Origin: Dickeya poaceiphila
GTDB taxonomy: Bacteria > Pseudomonadota > Gammaproteobacteria > Enterobacterales > Enterobacteriaceae
NCBI RefSeq assembly: GCF_007858975.2
Contig: NZ_CP042220.2
Location: 4,253,155 to 4,317,154 of the forward strand
Length of the DNA: 64,000 nt
Direction of reading: 5' to 3'
A model generated the notes under the pieces. The model was not told where the DNA came from. It searched no databases and was given only the letters and a program-made list of their open reading frames with translations. A program made the position numbers and the translations under genes. This document shows, piece by piece, positions 35,964 through 48,776 of the stretch (the stretch's first letter is position 1; the number at the start of each line of letters is the position of its first letter).

Positions 35964-36944
35964 ATGGCTGAACACAAGCCAACTAATACACCTGTGGAAA
36001 GAAATATTACACCACCAGGAAAACAGGGTGACATTCTCTTCGGGGCGCTGGTCAGACTAGCGGCCCTGTTGACGTTACTGCTGCTGGGCGGAATTATCGT
36101 TTCCCTGATTTTTGCTTCCTGGCCAAGCATTAAGACGTTTGGTTTTTCCTTTCTGTGGACCAAAGAATGGGATGTGCCCGCAAAGCAATTCGGGGCGCTG
36201 GTACCGATTTACGGCACCCTCGTCACCTCGCTGATCGCACTGATTATTGCCATCCCCATCAGCTTTGGTATCGCATTGTTCCTGACGGAACTGGCACCAG
36301 GCTGGCTGAAACGTCCGCTTGGCGTAGCGATTGAACTGCTGGCCGCCATCCCCAGTATCGTCTACGGCATGTGGGGGTTGTTCGTATTCGCTCCGCTGTT
36401 TGCCACCTATTTCCAGCAGCCGGTAGGCAATGTGCTTTCCAGTATTCCCCTGCTCGGCACGCTATTTTCCGGGCCGGCGTTCGGCATCGGCATTCTGGCT
36501 GCCGGGGTGATTCTGGCTATCATGATAATCCCCTACATTGCGGCGGTAATGCGTGATGTCTTCGAGCAGACGCCGGTCATGATGAAAGAATCGGCTTACG
36601 GCATCGGTTGTACCACCTGGGAAGTTATCTGGCATATCGTGCTGCCGTTTACTAAAAATGGCGTCATCGGCGGGATTATGCTGGGCTTGGGCCGGGCGTT
36701 GGGCGAAACCATGGCAGTAACCTTCATCATCGGCAACACCTATCAACTCGACAGTTTCTCACTCTATATGCCGGGCAACAGCATCACCTCTGCGCTGGCC
36801 AACGAATTTGCCGAAGCTGACTCCGGACTGCATACCGCGGCATTGATGGAGCTGGGCCTGATCCTGTTTGTGATTACCTTTATCGTGCTGGCTTGTTCCA
36901 AGCTGATGATCATGCGTCTGGCAAAAAATGAAGGAGCACGCTGA
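35964..36944 (+). CDS. pstC: phosphate ABC transporter permease PstC
   Basis: A 326-aa inner-membrane permease with six helices, slightly longer than the E. coli protein (319 aa) through its hydrophilic N-terminus. Segments [17 protein letters not shown] and the EAA loop [18 protein letters not shown] are characteristic. The stop codon shares one base with the pstA start (TGATG). Confidence 0.97.
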   Translation: MAEHKPTNTPVERNITPPGKQGDILFGALVRLAALLTLLLLGGIIVSLIFASWPSIKTFGFSFLWTKEWDVPAKQFGALVPIYGTLVTSLIALIIAIPISFGIALFLTELAPGWLKRPLGVAIELLAAIPSIVYGMWGLFVFAPLFATYFQQPVGNVLSSIPLLGTLFSGPAFGIGILAAGVILAIMIIPYIAAVMRDVFEQTPVMMKESAYGIGCTTWEVIWHIVLPFTKNGVIGGIMLGLGRALGETMAVTFIIGNTYQLDSFSLYMPGNSITSALANEFAEADSGLHTAALMELGLILFVITFIVLACSKLMIMRLAKNEGAR

Positions 36945-37831
36945 TGGCAAGCATTAGCATTGAAAACCGTTCCGACATGCAGGAAACCCGCCGCAAGATG
37001 CAAGCCTGGCGCAGACAGAAAAACCGCATCGCGTTATTTCTGTCGATGCTGACCATGGCGTTTGGCCTGTTCTGGCTGGTGTGGATTCTGATGTCCACCG
37101 TGACTAAAGGTTTAGACGGCATGTCGATGTCGCTGTTTACCGAAATGACGCCGCCGCCCAATACGGCGGGGGGGGGTCTGGCTAACGCGATTGTCGGCAG
37201 CGGCTTGCTGATTCTGTGGGCGACGCTGTTTGGCACGCCGCTGGGGATTCTGGCGGGCGTTTATCTGGCGGAATATGGCCGTAAATCGCTGATCGCTGAA
37301 GTGATCCGCTTTATTAACGACATTCTGTTGTCGGCGCCATCGATTGTGGTGGGGTTGTTCGTCTACACGCTGGTGGTGGCGAAAATGGAGCACTTTTCCG
37401 GCTGGGCGGGAGTGATTGCGCTGGCGCTGTTGCAGGTGCCTATCGTGATTCGCACCACCGAGAACATGCTGAAACTGGTGCCGGATAGCCTGCGCGAAGC
37501 GGCTTATGCGCTGGGGACGCCGAAATGGAAGATGATCTCAGCCATTACCCTGAAGGCTTCAGTATCCGGCATCATCACCGGGGTGCTGCTGGCGGTGGCG
37601 CGTATCGCTGGGGAAACCGCGCCATTGCTGTTTACCTCGCTGTCGAATCAGTTCTGGAGCACGGACATGATGCATCCCATTGCCAACCTGCCGGTTACCA
37701 TTTTTAAGTTCGCCATGAGTCCGTTCAAGGAATGGCAAGGTCTGGCATGGGCTGGGGTACTGCTGATCACGCTGTGCGTGCTGTTGCTAAACATTCTGGC
37801 ACGCGTGCTGTTTGCCAAAAATAAACATTAA
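36944..37831 (+). CDS. pstA: phosphate ABC transporter permease PstA
   Basis: A 295-aa permease paired with PstC. Landmarks are [20 protein letters not shown], the EAA loop [17 protein letters not shown] and the C-terminal [11 protein letters not shown]. Codons for the Ala-Gly-Gly-Gly stretch after PPPNT form a run of nine G (37168-37176), a possible slippage point; the frame is intact here. Confidence 0.97.
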   Translation: MASISIENRSDMQETRRKMQAWRRQKNRIALFLSMLTMAFGLFWLVWILMSTVTKGLDGMSMSLFTEMTPPPNTAGGGLANAIVGSGLLILWATLFGTPLGILAGVYLAEYGRKSLIAEVIRFINDILLSAPSIVVGLFVYTLVVAKMEHFSGWAGVIALALLQVPIVIRTTENMLKLVPDSLREAAYALGTPKWKMISAITLKASVSGIITGVLLAVARIAGETAPLLFTSLSNQFWSTDMMHPIANLPVTIFKFAMSPFKEWQGLAWAGVLLITLCVLLLNILARVLFAKNKH

Positions 37832-37850
37832 ACATCGCCACATTAAATGA

Positions 37851-38675
<825 letters not shown>

Positions 38676-38688
38676 TTACGGGAGTATC

Positions 38689-39420
38689 ATGGAAAATCTT
38701 AATCTAAACAAACATATTTCCGGTCAGTTTAATGCCGAGCTGGAAAGTATCCGTACCCAAGTGATGACCATGGGCGGGCTGGTGGAACAGCAACTGACTG
38801 ACGCCATCACTGCCATGCATAATCAGGACGCGGAACTGGCGCAGCGTGTGATCGAAGGCGACGCCAAAGTCAACATGATGGAAGTGAGCATTGACGAGGC
38901 GTGCGTGCGCATCATTGCCAAGCGCCAGCCTACCGCCAGTGACCTGCGTCTGGTCATGGCGATCATCAAGACCATTTCCGAGCTGGAGCGTATTGGTGAT
39001 GTGGCGGACAAAATCTGCCGCACCGCGCTGGAGAAATTCTCCCATCAGCATCAGCCGCTGCTGGTGAGCCTGGAATCACTGGGTAATCACACCATACAGA
39101 TGCTGCATGATGTGCTGGATGCGTTTGCGCGTATGGACCTGGATGAAGCCAAACGTATCTACATGGAAGACAAGAAGGTGGATAAAGAGTACGAAGGCAT
39201 TGTGCGTCAGTTAATGACTCACATGATGGAAGACTCCCGCACCATTCCCAGCGTACTGACCGCACTGTTCTGCGCTCGTTCCATCGAGCGTATTGGCGAC
39301 CGTTGCCAGAACATCTGCGAGTTCATTTTCTACTTCGTCAAAGGCCAGGACTTCCGTCATCTGGGCGGCGACGCGCTGGAAAAAATGCTGGCGCAAAAAG
39401 ACGACGCCAAACCGGAATAA
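38689..39420 (+). CDS. phoU: PhoU, negative regulator of the Pho regulon
   Basis: A 243-aa all-helical protein of two PhoU repeats, each with a metal-binding E-x-x-x-D pattern ([14 protein letters not shown] and [12 protein letters not shown]). It links PstSCAB transport to PhoR signalling and prevents phosphate overuptake. Last gene of the pst operon, 13 bases after pstB. Confidence 0.98.
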   Translation: MENLNLNKHISGQFNAELESIRTQVMTMGGLVEQQLTDAITAMHNQDAELAQRVIEGDAKVNMMEVSIDEACVRIIAKRQPTASDLRLVMAIIKTISELERIGDVADKICRTALEKFSHQHQPLLVSLESLGNHTIQMLHDVLDAFARMDLDEAKRIYMEDKKVDKEYEGIVRQLMTHMMEDSRTIPSVLTALFCARSIERIGDRCQNICEFIFYFVKGQDFRHLGGDALEKMLAQKDDAKPE

Positions 39421-39444
39421 GGTTGGTCCGTTGCCGCCCCCCTC

Positions 39445-39470
39445 AACGCCCCGTTTTCGGGGCGTTGTCA
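39445..39470 (+). terminator. terminator after phoU
   Basis: A 9-bp stem AACGCCCCG/CGGGGCGTT (39445-39453 with 39458-39466) and TTTT loop, with only a short TG-rich tail. It ends the pst-phoU operon. Confidence 0.75.
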
Positions 39471-39657
39471 TTGGTAACGCGGTGTCGCCGTTGCTGTCAC
39501 CGGAATGGCCACTGACCGGATATAACATAAGTTCATATTATGGGTGTTTATGTTATTTCCGGCGCGCCGTAGCTGCTGCTAGCCTGCATTCATTGAATTA
39601 ACAAGTGGTTACTCACTCATCATTCTTTATGAACAGCAGCTACAGGCGAATAAAAAG

Positions 39658-40494
39658 ATGAAAAAATCTCTTTTGGCATTTTCTCTTCTGGCAGGATTGG
39701 TTTCTCTGGCGGGTAACGCGCAGGCTGACAAGCTGGATGACATCCAGAAAGCCGGCGTAGTGAAAGTCGCGGTATTCGACAGCAATCCGCCGTTTGGTTA
39801 TGTCGATCCGCAAAGCAAAAAACTGGTGGGCTACGATGTCGATGTCGCGCAAGCCATCGGCAACGCGCTGGGCGTCAAGGTGGAGCTGCGTGCTACCAAC
39901 CCGGCTAACCGTATTCCATTGCTGACGTCGAAAAAAGTAGACCTGATCGCCGCCAACTTCACCATCACCGATGAGCGTGCTAAACAAGTCAATTTCAGTG
40001 TGCCCTATTTTGCTACCGGGCAAAAATTCATCGCCCACAAAGGCGTGTTGAAAACGCCGGATGATCTTAAAAACCTGCGCATTGGCGCTGATAAAGGCAC
40101 CGTTCAGGAAATCACCCTGCGTGAACATTACCCGACTGCGAAAGTGATTTCCTACGACGATACCCCGCTGGCGTTCGCCGCGTTGCGTAACGGCAACGTG
40201 CAGGCTATCACGCAGGATGATGCCAAACTGGTCGGGCTGTTGGGCAACCTGGCGGCGGAGCAGAAAGCCGATTTTGAAATTTCTCCGTTTAGCATCACCA
40301 AAGAGTATCAAGGTATCGGCCTTCCGAAAGGGGAAGATCGCCTGACGCAGAAAGTAAACGATATCCTGCTGAATCTGGAAAAACAGGGGGATGCCGTGAA
40401 GATTTATAACCGTTGGTTCGGGCCGCAAACGCCGTCCGCCCAGCCGCGTGATGACTTCAGGATTGCGCCGCTGGAACAACAGCCCAAGGCTTAA
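39658..40494 (+). CDS. polar amino-acid ABC transporter, periplasmic binding protein
   Basis: A 278-aa SBP family 3 protein with a signal peptide (MKKSLLAFSLLAGLVSLAG, cleavage after NAQA). The mature protein starts DKLDDIQKAGVVKVAVF and has PPFGYVDPQSKKLVGYDVDVA and DLIAANFTITDERAKQVNFS, typical of polar amino-acid binders such as glutamate/aspartate or glutamine. Two permease genes follow. The exact ligand is not predictable. Confidence 0.88.
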   Translation: MKKSLLAFSLLAGLVSLAGNAQADKLDDIQKAGVVKVAVFDSNPPFGYVDPQSKKLVGYDVDVAQAIGNALGVKVELRATNPANRIPLLTSKKVDLIAANFTITDERAKQVNFSVPYFATGQKFIAHKGVLKTPDDLKNLRIGADKGTVQEITLREHYPTAKVISYDDTPLAFAALRNGNVQAITQDDAKLVGLLGNLAAEQKADFEISPFSITKEYQGIGLPKGEDRLTQKVNDILLNLEKQGDAVKIYNRWFGPQTPSAQPRDDFRIAPLEQQPKA

Positions 40495-40589
40495 AACCCG
40501 TGGCGACAGTATTCGCTGTCCGATGATGATATCCCTGATTTCTTACCTGATGATGATTCGCCTCTGGCCGTATCCCGGAGGCGGCTTTC

Positions 40590-41342
40590 TTGCTGATGAT
40601 GACTGCTCAATCTTTCCAACAATGGCTGACCGACTGGCTGCTGGCACCTCAGTATCTGCAATGGCTGTGGCAGGGGTTTCAGGTCACACTGGGTATTGCT
40701 ACTGCTACCGTGGTGCTGGCAACACTGACAGGACTCATACTGGCCGCTGGTCGAGACAGCCGTACGCGGTGGTTACGCTGGCCGGTGATCGCGTATTGCG
40801 TGTTGTTTCGTAATACCCCGCTGCTGGTGCAATTGTTTTTCTGGTATTTCGGCGCGGCACAATTGCTGCCAGATGGGGTGATGCAGTGGCTTAATCGCTC
40901 GCATGACATACCGTTTATCGGGCTGAGTGTGCCGTCGTTTGAGTTCCTGACCGGATTATTTGGCCTGACGCTGTATTCCGCTGCGTTTATCGCTGAAGAG
41001 GTTCGTGCGGGTATCGCTGGTGTGGCGCGTGGCCAGAAGTATGCTGCCTTTGCGTTGGGACTAACCGGCTGGCAGGCGATGCGCTATGTGGTACTGCCGC
41101 AGGCGTTGCGTATCGCGCTGCCGCCGTTACTGGGTCAGTATATGAACGTTGTCAAAAACTCATCGCTGGCGATGGCCATCGGCGTGGCGGAGCTGTCTTA
41201 CGCCTCCCGGCAGGTGGAAACGGAAACGCTGCGCACCTTTCAGGCGTTTGGCGTTGCAACGGTGCTTTACATCGCGGTGATTGCCCTGCTGGAAGCGTGG
41301 GGGCAGTGGCGCCAGCATCGGCAGCCAGTCAGGGGGCATTGA
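40590..41342 (+). CDS. polar amino-acid ABC transporter permease 1
   Basis: A 250-aa HisM/GlnP-type permease. It shows NTPLLVQLFFWYFGAAQL, SAAFIAEEVRAGIAGVARGQKYAAFALGLT and the loop VVLPQALRIALPPLLGQYMN typical of this family. It begins 95 bases after the binding-protein gene and one base before its partner permease. Confidence 0.9.
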   Translation: MLMMTAQSFQQWLTDWLLAPQYLQWLWQGFQVTLGIATATVVLATLTGLILAAGRDSRTRWLRWPVIAYCVLFRNTPLLVQLFFWYFGAAQLLPDGVMQWLNRSHDIPFIGLSVPSFEFLTGLFGLTLYSAAFIAEEVRAGIAGVARGQKYAAFALGLTGWQAMRYVVLPQALRIALPPLLGQYMNVVKNSSLAMAIGVAELSYASRQVETETLRTFQAFGVATVLYIAVIALLEAWGQWRQHRQPVRGH

Positions 41343-41343
41343 G

Positions 41344-42102
41344 ATGGATTTTTCAATCATTCTCGACAATTTTAGCTACCTGATGTGGGGCACCTATCCT
41401 GATGGCCCGTTGGGGGGCGCAGCGTTGACGTTGGCGCTCAGCCTGATGGCCGGGCTTATCTCGGCAATATTGGGAACATTGCTGGGGGTCGCGCTGGCGA
41501 TGTTGCGCGGCTGGGCTGGCGGATTACTGACCGTGGTGCTGGGCTTTTTCCGGGCAATTCCGGTGATCATGCTGATTTTCTGGACTTACTTTCTTCTGCC
41601 TATGGTGTTTGGCGTCGATATTCCCGAAATCACGACGGTGGTGTGCGCGCTGGCGCTGATCGCGTCGGCTTATCTGGCGCATGGCGTAAAAGCGGGCATC
41701 ATGGCGATAGGTCTGGGTCAGTGGCAGGCGGGGATGTCACTCGGATTAGGGCGCTGGCAAACACTGTGGTACATCGTACTGCCGCAGGCACTGCGCATGA
41801 TGGTGCCATCGTTCATCAATCAGTGGATTTCCCTGATTAAAGACACATCGCTGGCTTACATTGTCGGTGTGGGCGAGCTGACGTTTCTGGCAACGCAGGT
41901 TAATAACCGCAGCATGGTCTATCCGACAGAAGTGTTTCTGTTCATCGCGTTGATCTATTTTATTTTTTGTCTGTCGCTGGATTTGCTGGCGCAGGGTGTC
42001 AGTCGGCGTTTTCACGCTGGGCCGCAACCCACCCGTCGTTGGCTATTGGGGCGACGACGGGCGACATGCGTACCAGAATCCCCGTTGCGAGAAGTCGCCT
42101 GA
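41344..42102 (+). CDS. polar amino-acid ABC transporter permease 2
   Basis: A 252-aa HisQ/GlnP-type permease starting at ATG 41344 (MDFSIILDNFSYLMWG), one base after the previous stop, with AGGGGGC upstream. Motifs: FFRAIPVIMLIFWTYFLLP and VLPQALRMMVPSFINQWISL. No ATPase gene follows; the next gene is on the other strand. The importer must borrow an ATPase encoded elsewhere, or has lost it. Confidence 0.9.
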   Translation: MDFSIILDNFSYLMWGTYPDGPLGGAALTLALSLMAGLISAILGTLLGVALAMLRGWAGGLLTVVLGFFRAIPVIMLIFWTYFLLPMVFGVDIPEITTVVCALALIASAYLAHGVKAGIMAIGLGQWQAGMSLGLGRWQTLWYIVLPQALRMMVPSFINQWISLIKDTSLAYIVGVGELTFLATQVNNRSMVYPTEVFLFIALIYFIFCLSLDLLAQGVSRRFHAGPQPTRRWLLGRRRATCVPESPLREVA

Positions 42103-42106
42103 TTGA

Positions 42107-42778
42107 TTAGGCGGCGGTCGTCAACGTCCAACCGCGGGCCTGCCACAACACCGGTAGCTGCGCCATGTCATGGAACATCGTCACCAATGGGTGGTGGATT
42201 GGGGCATTATGTTCGTCGGCGCAGTAGTAGAACACCGGAATGCCGGCAGCAATCCCGGCCTGCGTGCCAGAGACGGAATCTTCCACCAGAATGCAGTTTT
42301 CCAGCATGACGCCCATCTGCTGAGCGGCATAATGCAGCAACGCCGGGTCCGGTTTCCATTTGCCGATATCGTAGCCGCTATACAGGTGCTCGCCAAAGAA
42401 CGGCAGCAAACCGGTCAACCCCAATGAATGCTGCATTTTGCTGACCGGACCGTTAGACACCACAGCTTTAGGCATCTGCAACGCAACCAACACCTCTTTT
42501 ACGCCAGGAATCGGCTGTAGCGACAGCTCGAAAAGCCGCGCCACTTCCTGACGAAAATGGCGCTCCATCTGCTCCATAGACACCGTCAGGCCAAAACGCT
42601 CGCTGATGCGCTCGATAATGTCGTAAAGCTTCATGCCTTTAAAGCTTTTGATCACCTCATTGAGCGGCAACTGCACACCGTAAGGCACAAAAATATTGAC
42701 GTAAGCCTGGCAGCAGATGACTTCGCTATCAACCAGCGTGCCGTCACAGTCGAAAAATATGCATTCAATCCGGAACAT
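42107..42778 (-). CDS. yieH: HAD-superfamily phosphatase YieH
   Basis: A 223-aa HAD-IA hydrolase. The start at 42778 (MFRIECIFFDCDGTLVDSEV) aligns with E. coli YieH (221 aa). Motif I is DCDGTLVDSE, motif II VVSNGP, motif III/IV KWKPDPALLHYAA and VEDSVSGTQAG. E. coli YieH acts on 6-phosphogluconate and other phosphates in vitro. The neighbourhood yieH-adeP-yieE resembles E. coli yieE-yieF-adeP-yieH, without yieF. Confidence 0.92.
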   Translation of the reverse strand: MFRIECIFFDCDGTLVDSEVICCQAYVNIFVPYGVQLPLNEVIKSFKGMKLYDIIERISERFGLTVSMEQMERHFRQEVARLFELSLQPIPGVKEVLVALQMPKAVVSNGPVSKMQHSLGLTGLLPFFGEHLYSGYDIGKWKPDPALLHYAAQQMGVMLENCILVEDSVSGTQAGIAAGIPVFYYCADEHNAPIHHPLVTMFHDMAQLPVLWQARGWTLTTAA

Positions 42779-42880
42779 AGACGTTCTCTTGTCAGGGGAC
42801 GAAATCCCCACTTTACCTGACTGACAGCAGAAAGCGATATTTGCAGAAACGAGGGGCCGACTGCTCACGCTCTCTGTAGT

Positions 42881-42896
42881 AAACAAACGTTTTCCC
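42881..42896. promoter_or_regulatory. candidate PurR operator between yieH and adeP
   Basis: The core ACAAACGTTTTC matches the PurR consensus GCAAACGTTTTC at 11 of 12 positions. It lies 156 bases before the adeP start, and PurR control of a purine permease would be expected, but the distance is long. Confidence 0.45.
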
Positions 42897-43051
42897 ATCA
42901 GGAAGTGAGACGAAAACGCAGCGAACAGGCAGGAGATATAGAAAATTGTTATCGCTGGAAAAAAAAGCGCGCTGACGCGTTAACTACTGCGCATTTTGGT
43001 ATAGGATACCGGGCGATTATTTTTCCTTTCTTCTTCTTTGGGTCATTTATC

Positions 43052-44389
43052 ATGGATAAATCTCAGTCTGGTTCCGCTGCTGAGCAGGGGCTGCTGGATC
43101 GTGTGTTTAAACTGAAGCAGCACGGCACCACCGCTCGTACCGAAACCATTGCCGGGTTCACCACCTTCCTGACGATGGTGTATATCGTTTTCGTTAACCC
43201 GCAAATTCTGGGCGCAGCCGGAATGGACACCAAAGCGGTGTTTGTCACCACCTGTCTGATTGCCGCTTTTGGTAGTATTTTCATGGGGCTGTTGGCTAAC
43301 CTGCCGGTGGCGCTGGCACCTGCGATGGGCCTGAACGCCTTTTTCGCTTTTGTGGTGGTGGGTACCATGGGCCTGCCGTGGCAGGTAGCAATGGGCGCTA
43401 TTTTCTGGGGTTCGGTAGGATTCCTGCTGTTGACGGTATTCCAGGTTCGTTACTGGATGATCGCCAATATCCCGCTCAGTTTACGCTTAGGCATTGCCAG
43501 CGGTATTGGTCTGTTTATTGCCATGATCGGCCTGAAAAATGCCGGTATTATCGTACCGAATCCAGAAACGCTGGTATCAGTCGGCAAGCTGACCTCGCAT
43601 AGTGTACTGCTGGGCGCGCTGGGCTTTTTCATCATCGTGGTGCTGGCATCGCGTAACATTCATGCGGCGGTACTGATCTCCATCGCGGTAACCACCTTGC
43701 TGGGTACGTTGCTGGGAGATGTAAAATTCTCTGGCGTATTCGCTATGCCGCCGAGCGTCAGTAATGTCGTAGGTCAGGTGGATCTGGCCGGGTCGCTGAA
43801 TCTGGGCCTGTCCGGGGTAATATTCTCCTTCATGCTGGTAAACCTGTTTGACTCTTCCGGCACCCTGATTGGTGTGACCGACAAAGCCGGTCTGGTCGAT
43901 GCTCAGGGTAAATTTCCACAGATGAAACAGGCACTGTATGTGGATAGCATCAGCTCGGTGGCGGGTTCATTCATCGGTACTTCATCCGTGACGGCCTACA
44001 TCGAAAGTTCCTCTGGTGTTTCCATCGGTGGTCGTACCGGCCTGACGGCAGTAGTCGTAGGGCTTCTGTTCCTGCTGGTGATGTTTCTGTCGCCGCTGGC
44101 AGGGATGGTGCCGGCCTATGCAGCCGCGGGTGCGTTGATTTATGTTGGTGTGCTGATGACGGCCAGCCTGGCGCGCGTTAACTGGGATGACCTGACTGAA
44201 TCCGTGCCGGCGTTCGTCACTGCCGTGATGATGCCGTTCACCTTCTCGATTACCGAAGGTATCGCACTGGGCTTCATTTCCTACGCGGTAATGAAAGCAG
44301 CGACGGGTCGCTGGCGCGACATCAGCCCGTGCGTAATCGTGGTGGCAGTGCTGTTCCTGTTAAAAATCGTGTTTGTGGACGCTCACTAA
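43052..44389 (+). CDS. adeP: adenine:H+ symporter (NCS2/AzgA family)
   Basis: A 445-aa permease with the same length as E. coli AdeP (YieG). Start at 43052 (MDKSQSGSAAEQGLLDRVF). Landmarks: RTETIAGFTTFLTMVYIVFVNP, ALAPAMGLNAFFAF, LFDSSGTLIGVTDKAG and SSVTAYIESSSGVSIGGRTG. It imports adenine. A longer open frame upstream to 42905 is not used because it would add a basic, non-homologous leader. Confidence 0.95.
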   Translation: MDKSQSGSAAEQGLLDRVFKLKQHGTTARTETIAGFTTFLTMVYIVFVNPQILGAAGMDTKAVFVTTCLIAAFGSIFMGLLANLPVALAPAMGLNAFFAFVVVGTMGLPWQVAMGAIFWGSVGFLLLTVFQVRYWMIANIPLSLRLGIASGIGLFIAMIGLKNAGIIVPNPETLVSVGKLTSHSVLLGALGFFIIVVLASRNIHAAVLISIAVTTLLGTLLGDVKFSGVFAMPPSVSNVVGQVDLAGSLNLGLSGVIFSFMLVNLFDSSGTLIGVTDKAGLVDAQGKFPQMKQALYVDSISSVAGSFIGTSSVTAYIESSSGVSIGGRTGLTAVVVGLLFLLVMFLSPLAGMVPAYAAAGALIYVGVLMTASLARVNWDDLTESVPAFVTAVMMPFTFSITEGIALGFISYAVMKAATGRWRDISPCVIVVAVLFLLKIVFVDAH

Positions 44390-44394
44390 TCACC

Positions 44395-44420
44395 AACGAG
44401 CCGGGGCTACCCGGCTCGTT
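44395..44420. terminator. hairpin between convergent adeP and yieE
   Basis: An 11-bp perfect stem (44395-44405 with 44410-44420) with a 4-nt loop and no clear T-run on either side. Probably a bidirectional terminator for the two convergent genes. Confidence 0.6.
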
Positions 44421-44457
44421 ATCACTGGCTTCCTGTTTTCTTTCCGCTTTTCTATCG

Positions 44458-45204
44458 CTACATCGCATATTGCGAAGAAGCCTGTTCCGTCGGGTGGCTG
44501 CTGAGTTTGATATAGCGCCTCGATTGACGCTGCTGTTGGACGATTTCGCCAGATTTTCGCATACCGTAGGCCGAGGTGTAATTCCACATCACCAGTCGGT
44601 CGAGGCGAGGGGTATGGGCGCACGCCCAGGCCAGGTAATCATCAATATCGCTGATTACCGCCACATCCGGAATATGCCGTGACCGCAAACGGCCTGAAGC
44701 CGGATGCAGTTTTAGGGATTCCGGGCCGCCAACATTAAAACCCGGAATTTTCAGTACCGACTGACGAATGGTACACAACTGGGTAGCCGCTTCCAGCGGG
44801 TCGAGCTGGGCGTCTATCCAGGCTTTTTCCGCATGGGTCTGCGTTTGTAAATGCGCCGGCATTTCACGATTCCAGACACGGATAATTTCCACATCCATCC
44901 CCACTTTACCCTCTTCACTAAGCAGGATTGCGATAGTATTTCCTGCGTAGCCAAGGCTGAAATCGGGCAGATGCGGATCAACAAAGCAGGGCCTGCCGTT
45001 TGGCGAAACCATGAGTGGCGGAAGTACCGGATAACCAAAAAAATAAAACATCATTTCTGCCAGCAGCGCACGGCTCTTCAGATAACGCTCACGGCGCTTT
45101 ACAGAAAAACTGTGTGTAGATGTAATCAGGTCATCCGATAACCGCTGCAGATCGGGTAACGCTTCCGTGCTTGCCCACCTGACGAAATGACAGGTCATAT
45201 TCAC
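44458..45204 (-). CDS. yieE: 4'-phosphopantetheinyl transferase superfamily protein YieE
   Basis: A 248-aa protein. The PPTase signature is DFSLGYAGNTIAILLS then KVGMDVEII, with a metal-binding Asp, preceded by KRRERYLKSRALLAEMM. It would transfer phosphopantetheine from CoA to a carrier protein. Length and position beside adeP/yieH match E. coli yieE. The downstream W/KE helix expected in Sfp-type enzymes is weak, and activity in E. coli is poorly defined. Confidence 0.82.
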   Translation of the reverse strand: MNMTCHFVRWASTEALPDLQRLSDDLITSTHSFSVKRRERYLKSRALLAEMMFYFFGYPVLPPLMVSPNGRPCFVDPHLPDFSLGYAGNTIAILLSEEGKVGMDVEIIRVWNREMPAHLQTQTHAEKAWIDAQLDPLEAATQLCTIRQSVLKIPGFNVGGPESLKLHPASGRLRSRHIPDVAVISDIDDYLAWACAHTPRLDRLVMWNYTSAYGMRKSGEIVQQQRQSRRYIKLSSHPTEQASSQYAM

Positions 45205-45487
45205 TCCATGATACCAACGAAAAAAACTTAATAATTTTTAGCAGAATAGCTGTTCTGTGAAGTTTATTTCCGACGCAAATGGTCAGATAAATATCCGCAC
45301 CAAAGAGAAACTGGCGGATGAATCGTCGATAATTATCACTGTTCGAGCAGAATACGTCAAAAAGCACTTTTTATTAAAACTGATTTAATTTTATTTGAAA
45401 CAAAATCTAGCTGATATCACATCATATTAGTAGCGATGGTGTATAGCTTGCCCGCGAACGCATCCCGGCATCACGGGCAAAAAGGCA
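45205..45487. other. AT-rich intergenic region upstream of yieE
   Basis: 283 bases, AT-rich, with no supported gene. It contains the yieE promoter and the end of the leftward iron-sulfur transcript. I could not identify a clear terminator. Confidence 0.4.
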
Positions 45488-46021
45488 TTAGCGTAAACAG
45501 ATATCCGCCTGATTCCATGCGGAACGTTGCTGCTTTTCCTGAACCTGCTCGGTCAGTGCCTGCGGCGTAACCAGTGTTAACGCCGATGTCGGACACACGC
45601 GTACACAAGATGGACTATCCGCAACGCCGATGCAAAGGTCGCATTTATGGACTTCACTGCCTGATAGCGATGGGGCAGACGTCTCATCACCGAATGCGTG
45701 CGTCACCACATTGATGGCACCGAACGGACAAGCGATTACGCAACTTTTACAGCCAATACACCGTGACGCTATCACCTGAATACTGTTTTGATGTTGCACC
45801 AGCGCATCATGCGGACAGGCCCTGGCGCAGGGTGCATTTTCGCACTGATGGCACAGCACGGGTGTACTCACGTTAGCATTTTTAATTACTTTTAGGCGCG
45901 GAAAAAAATGCGATTTATGCAGTTTTTGTTGGTTGCCGCCCACATGAGCAACAGCACAGGCGATCTCGCAGGTGCGACAACCAATGCATTTGGCGGCGTC
46001 TGCAATAACAAACTGATTCAT
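45488..46021 (-). CDS. 4Fe-4S electron-transfer protein, HydN/YgfS-like
   Basis: A 177-aa ferredoxin-like subunit with four Cys clusters: CIGCRTCEIAC, CHQCENAPCARACP, CIGCKSCVIACP and CDLC with CVRVCP, enough for four [4Fe-4S] centres. The start at 46021 (MNQFVIADAAKC) has GGAG upstream. It lies 14 bases after the end of aegA and shares its N-terminal pattern. In E. coli, related YgfS/YgfT and AegA take part in anaerobic urate breakdown, so electron transfer with the AegA-type oxidoreductase is likely if that is functional. Confidence 0.88.
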   Translation of the reverse strand: MNQFVIADAAKCIGCRTCEIACAVAHVGGNQQKLHKSHFFPRLKVIKNANVSTPVLCHQCENAPCARACPHDALVQHQNSIQVIASRCIGCKSCVIACPFGAINVVTHAFGDETSAPSLSGSEVHKCDLCIGVADSPSCVRVCPTSALTLVTPQALTEQVQEKQQRSAWNQADICLR

Positions 46022-46035
46022 GACCAATTCTCCAG

Positions 46036-48035
<2,000 letters not shown>

Positions 48036-48554
48036 ATCTTCTCCCGACATGTACCACATTGGGTGTATATATGACCCGCCAGTCATTTTCAGATGCCCCC
48101 TCATCGAACAAAGTAGGTGTGTACTCACTTAATTAATGAGGAGTGTCTGTTGTGATGGCAGGCTGCGTTGCGCCGAAATGACTTGCCGTGCGGGCGAAAA
48201 GTGACGAAAGCAGCCTGAGCGGGTCACTCAGAAAGTGATTTTGGAAGGGGGCTGCTACCTGTCTCGTCAGGAAAAAATAACAATCCCCTCAGTTACTGAG
48301 GTTTATCCTAGCGACTCAAGCCGATGTGAATCTTGATATAGAACAGATAAAGCGAGTTAAAAATAATCAAAACTTTTCATGCAGTTATCAAAAAATAAAA
48401 TTGCAACCTGAAAGGGAAAACATTGGCTTTTCAATAAAAATATCAATCAACATGATACCGATAACGTTTATCCTGTATTTATAGTTCAAGACATTACGTT
48501 CGGTTGTCATATCAGAAAACCTGACTATGATTTGTTAATCATAATTAAAGAATA

Positions 48555-48776
48555 TATACCCTAAATAATTTGAGTTGCAGGATAAAACACTTTGCGTTTT
48601 GAACAACCCAACGAGCTGGCCTTCAGGACAAAGATCATATAAGCCTTGTAACGCAGCAAGAGTGTGACAAATTCGTTGGGAACGAATTTGACCAGCCAAC
48701 GTCTCCTCCGGTGAAAGACAGGATGTCTCTCATTTCACCCTGATGAGCTACTCAGGTAAGTAATTTGGGTGAACGA
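48555..48776. repeat. degenerate ERIC-related mosaic
   Basis: The left end at 48555 (TATACCCTAAATAATTTGAG, then TTGCAGG) resembles the end of the 59183 repeat. An ERIC core with GATGAGCTACTCAGGTAAGT and GGGTGAACGA lies at 48733-48776. The intervening sequence is rearranged and contains short inverted segments such as the AATTCGTT/AACGAATT pair near 48670. Confidence 0.6.
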
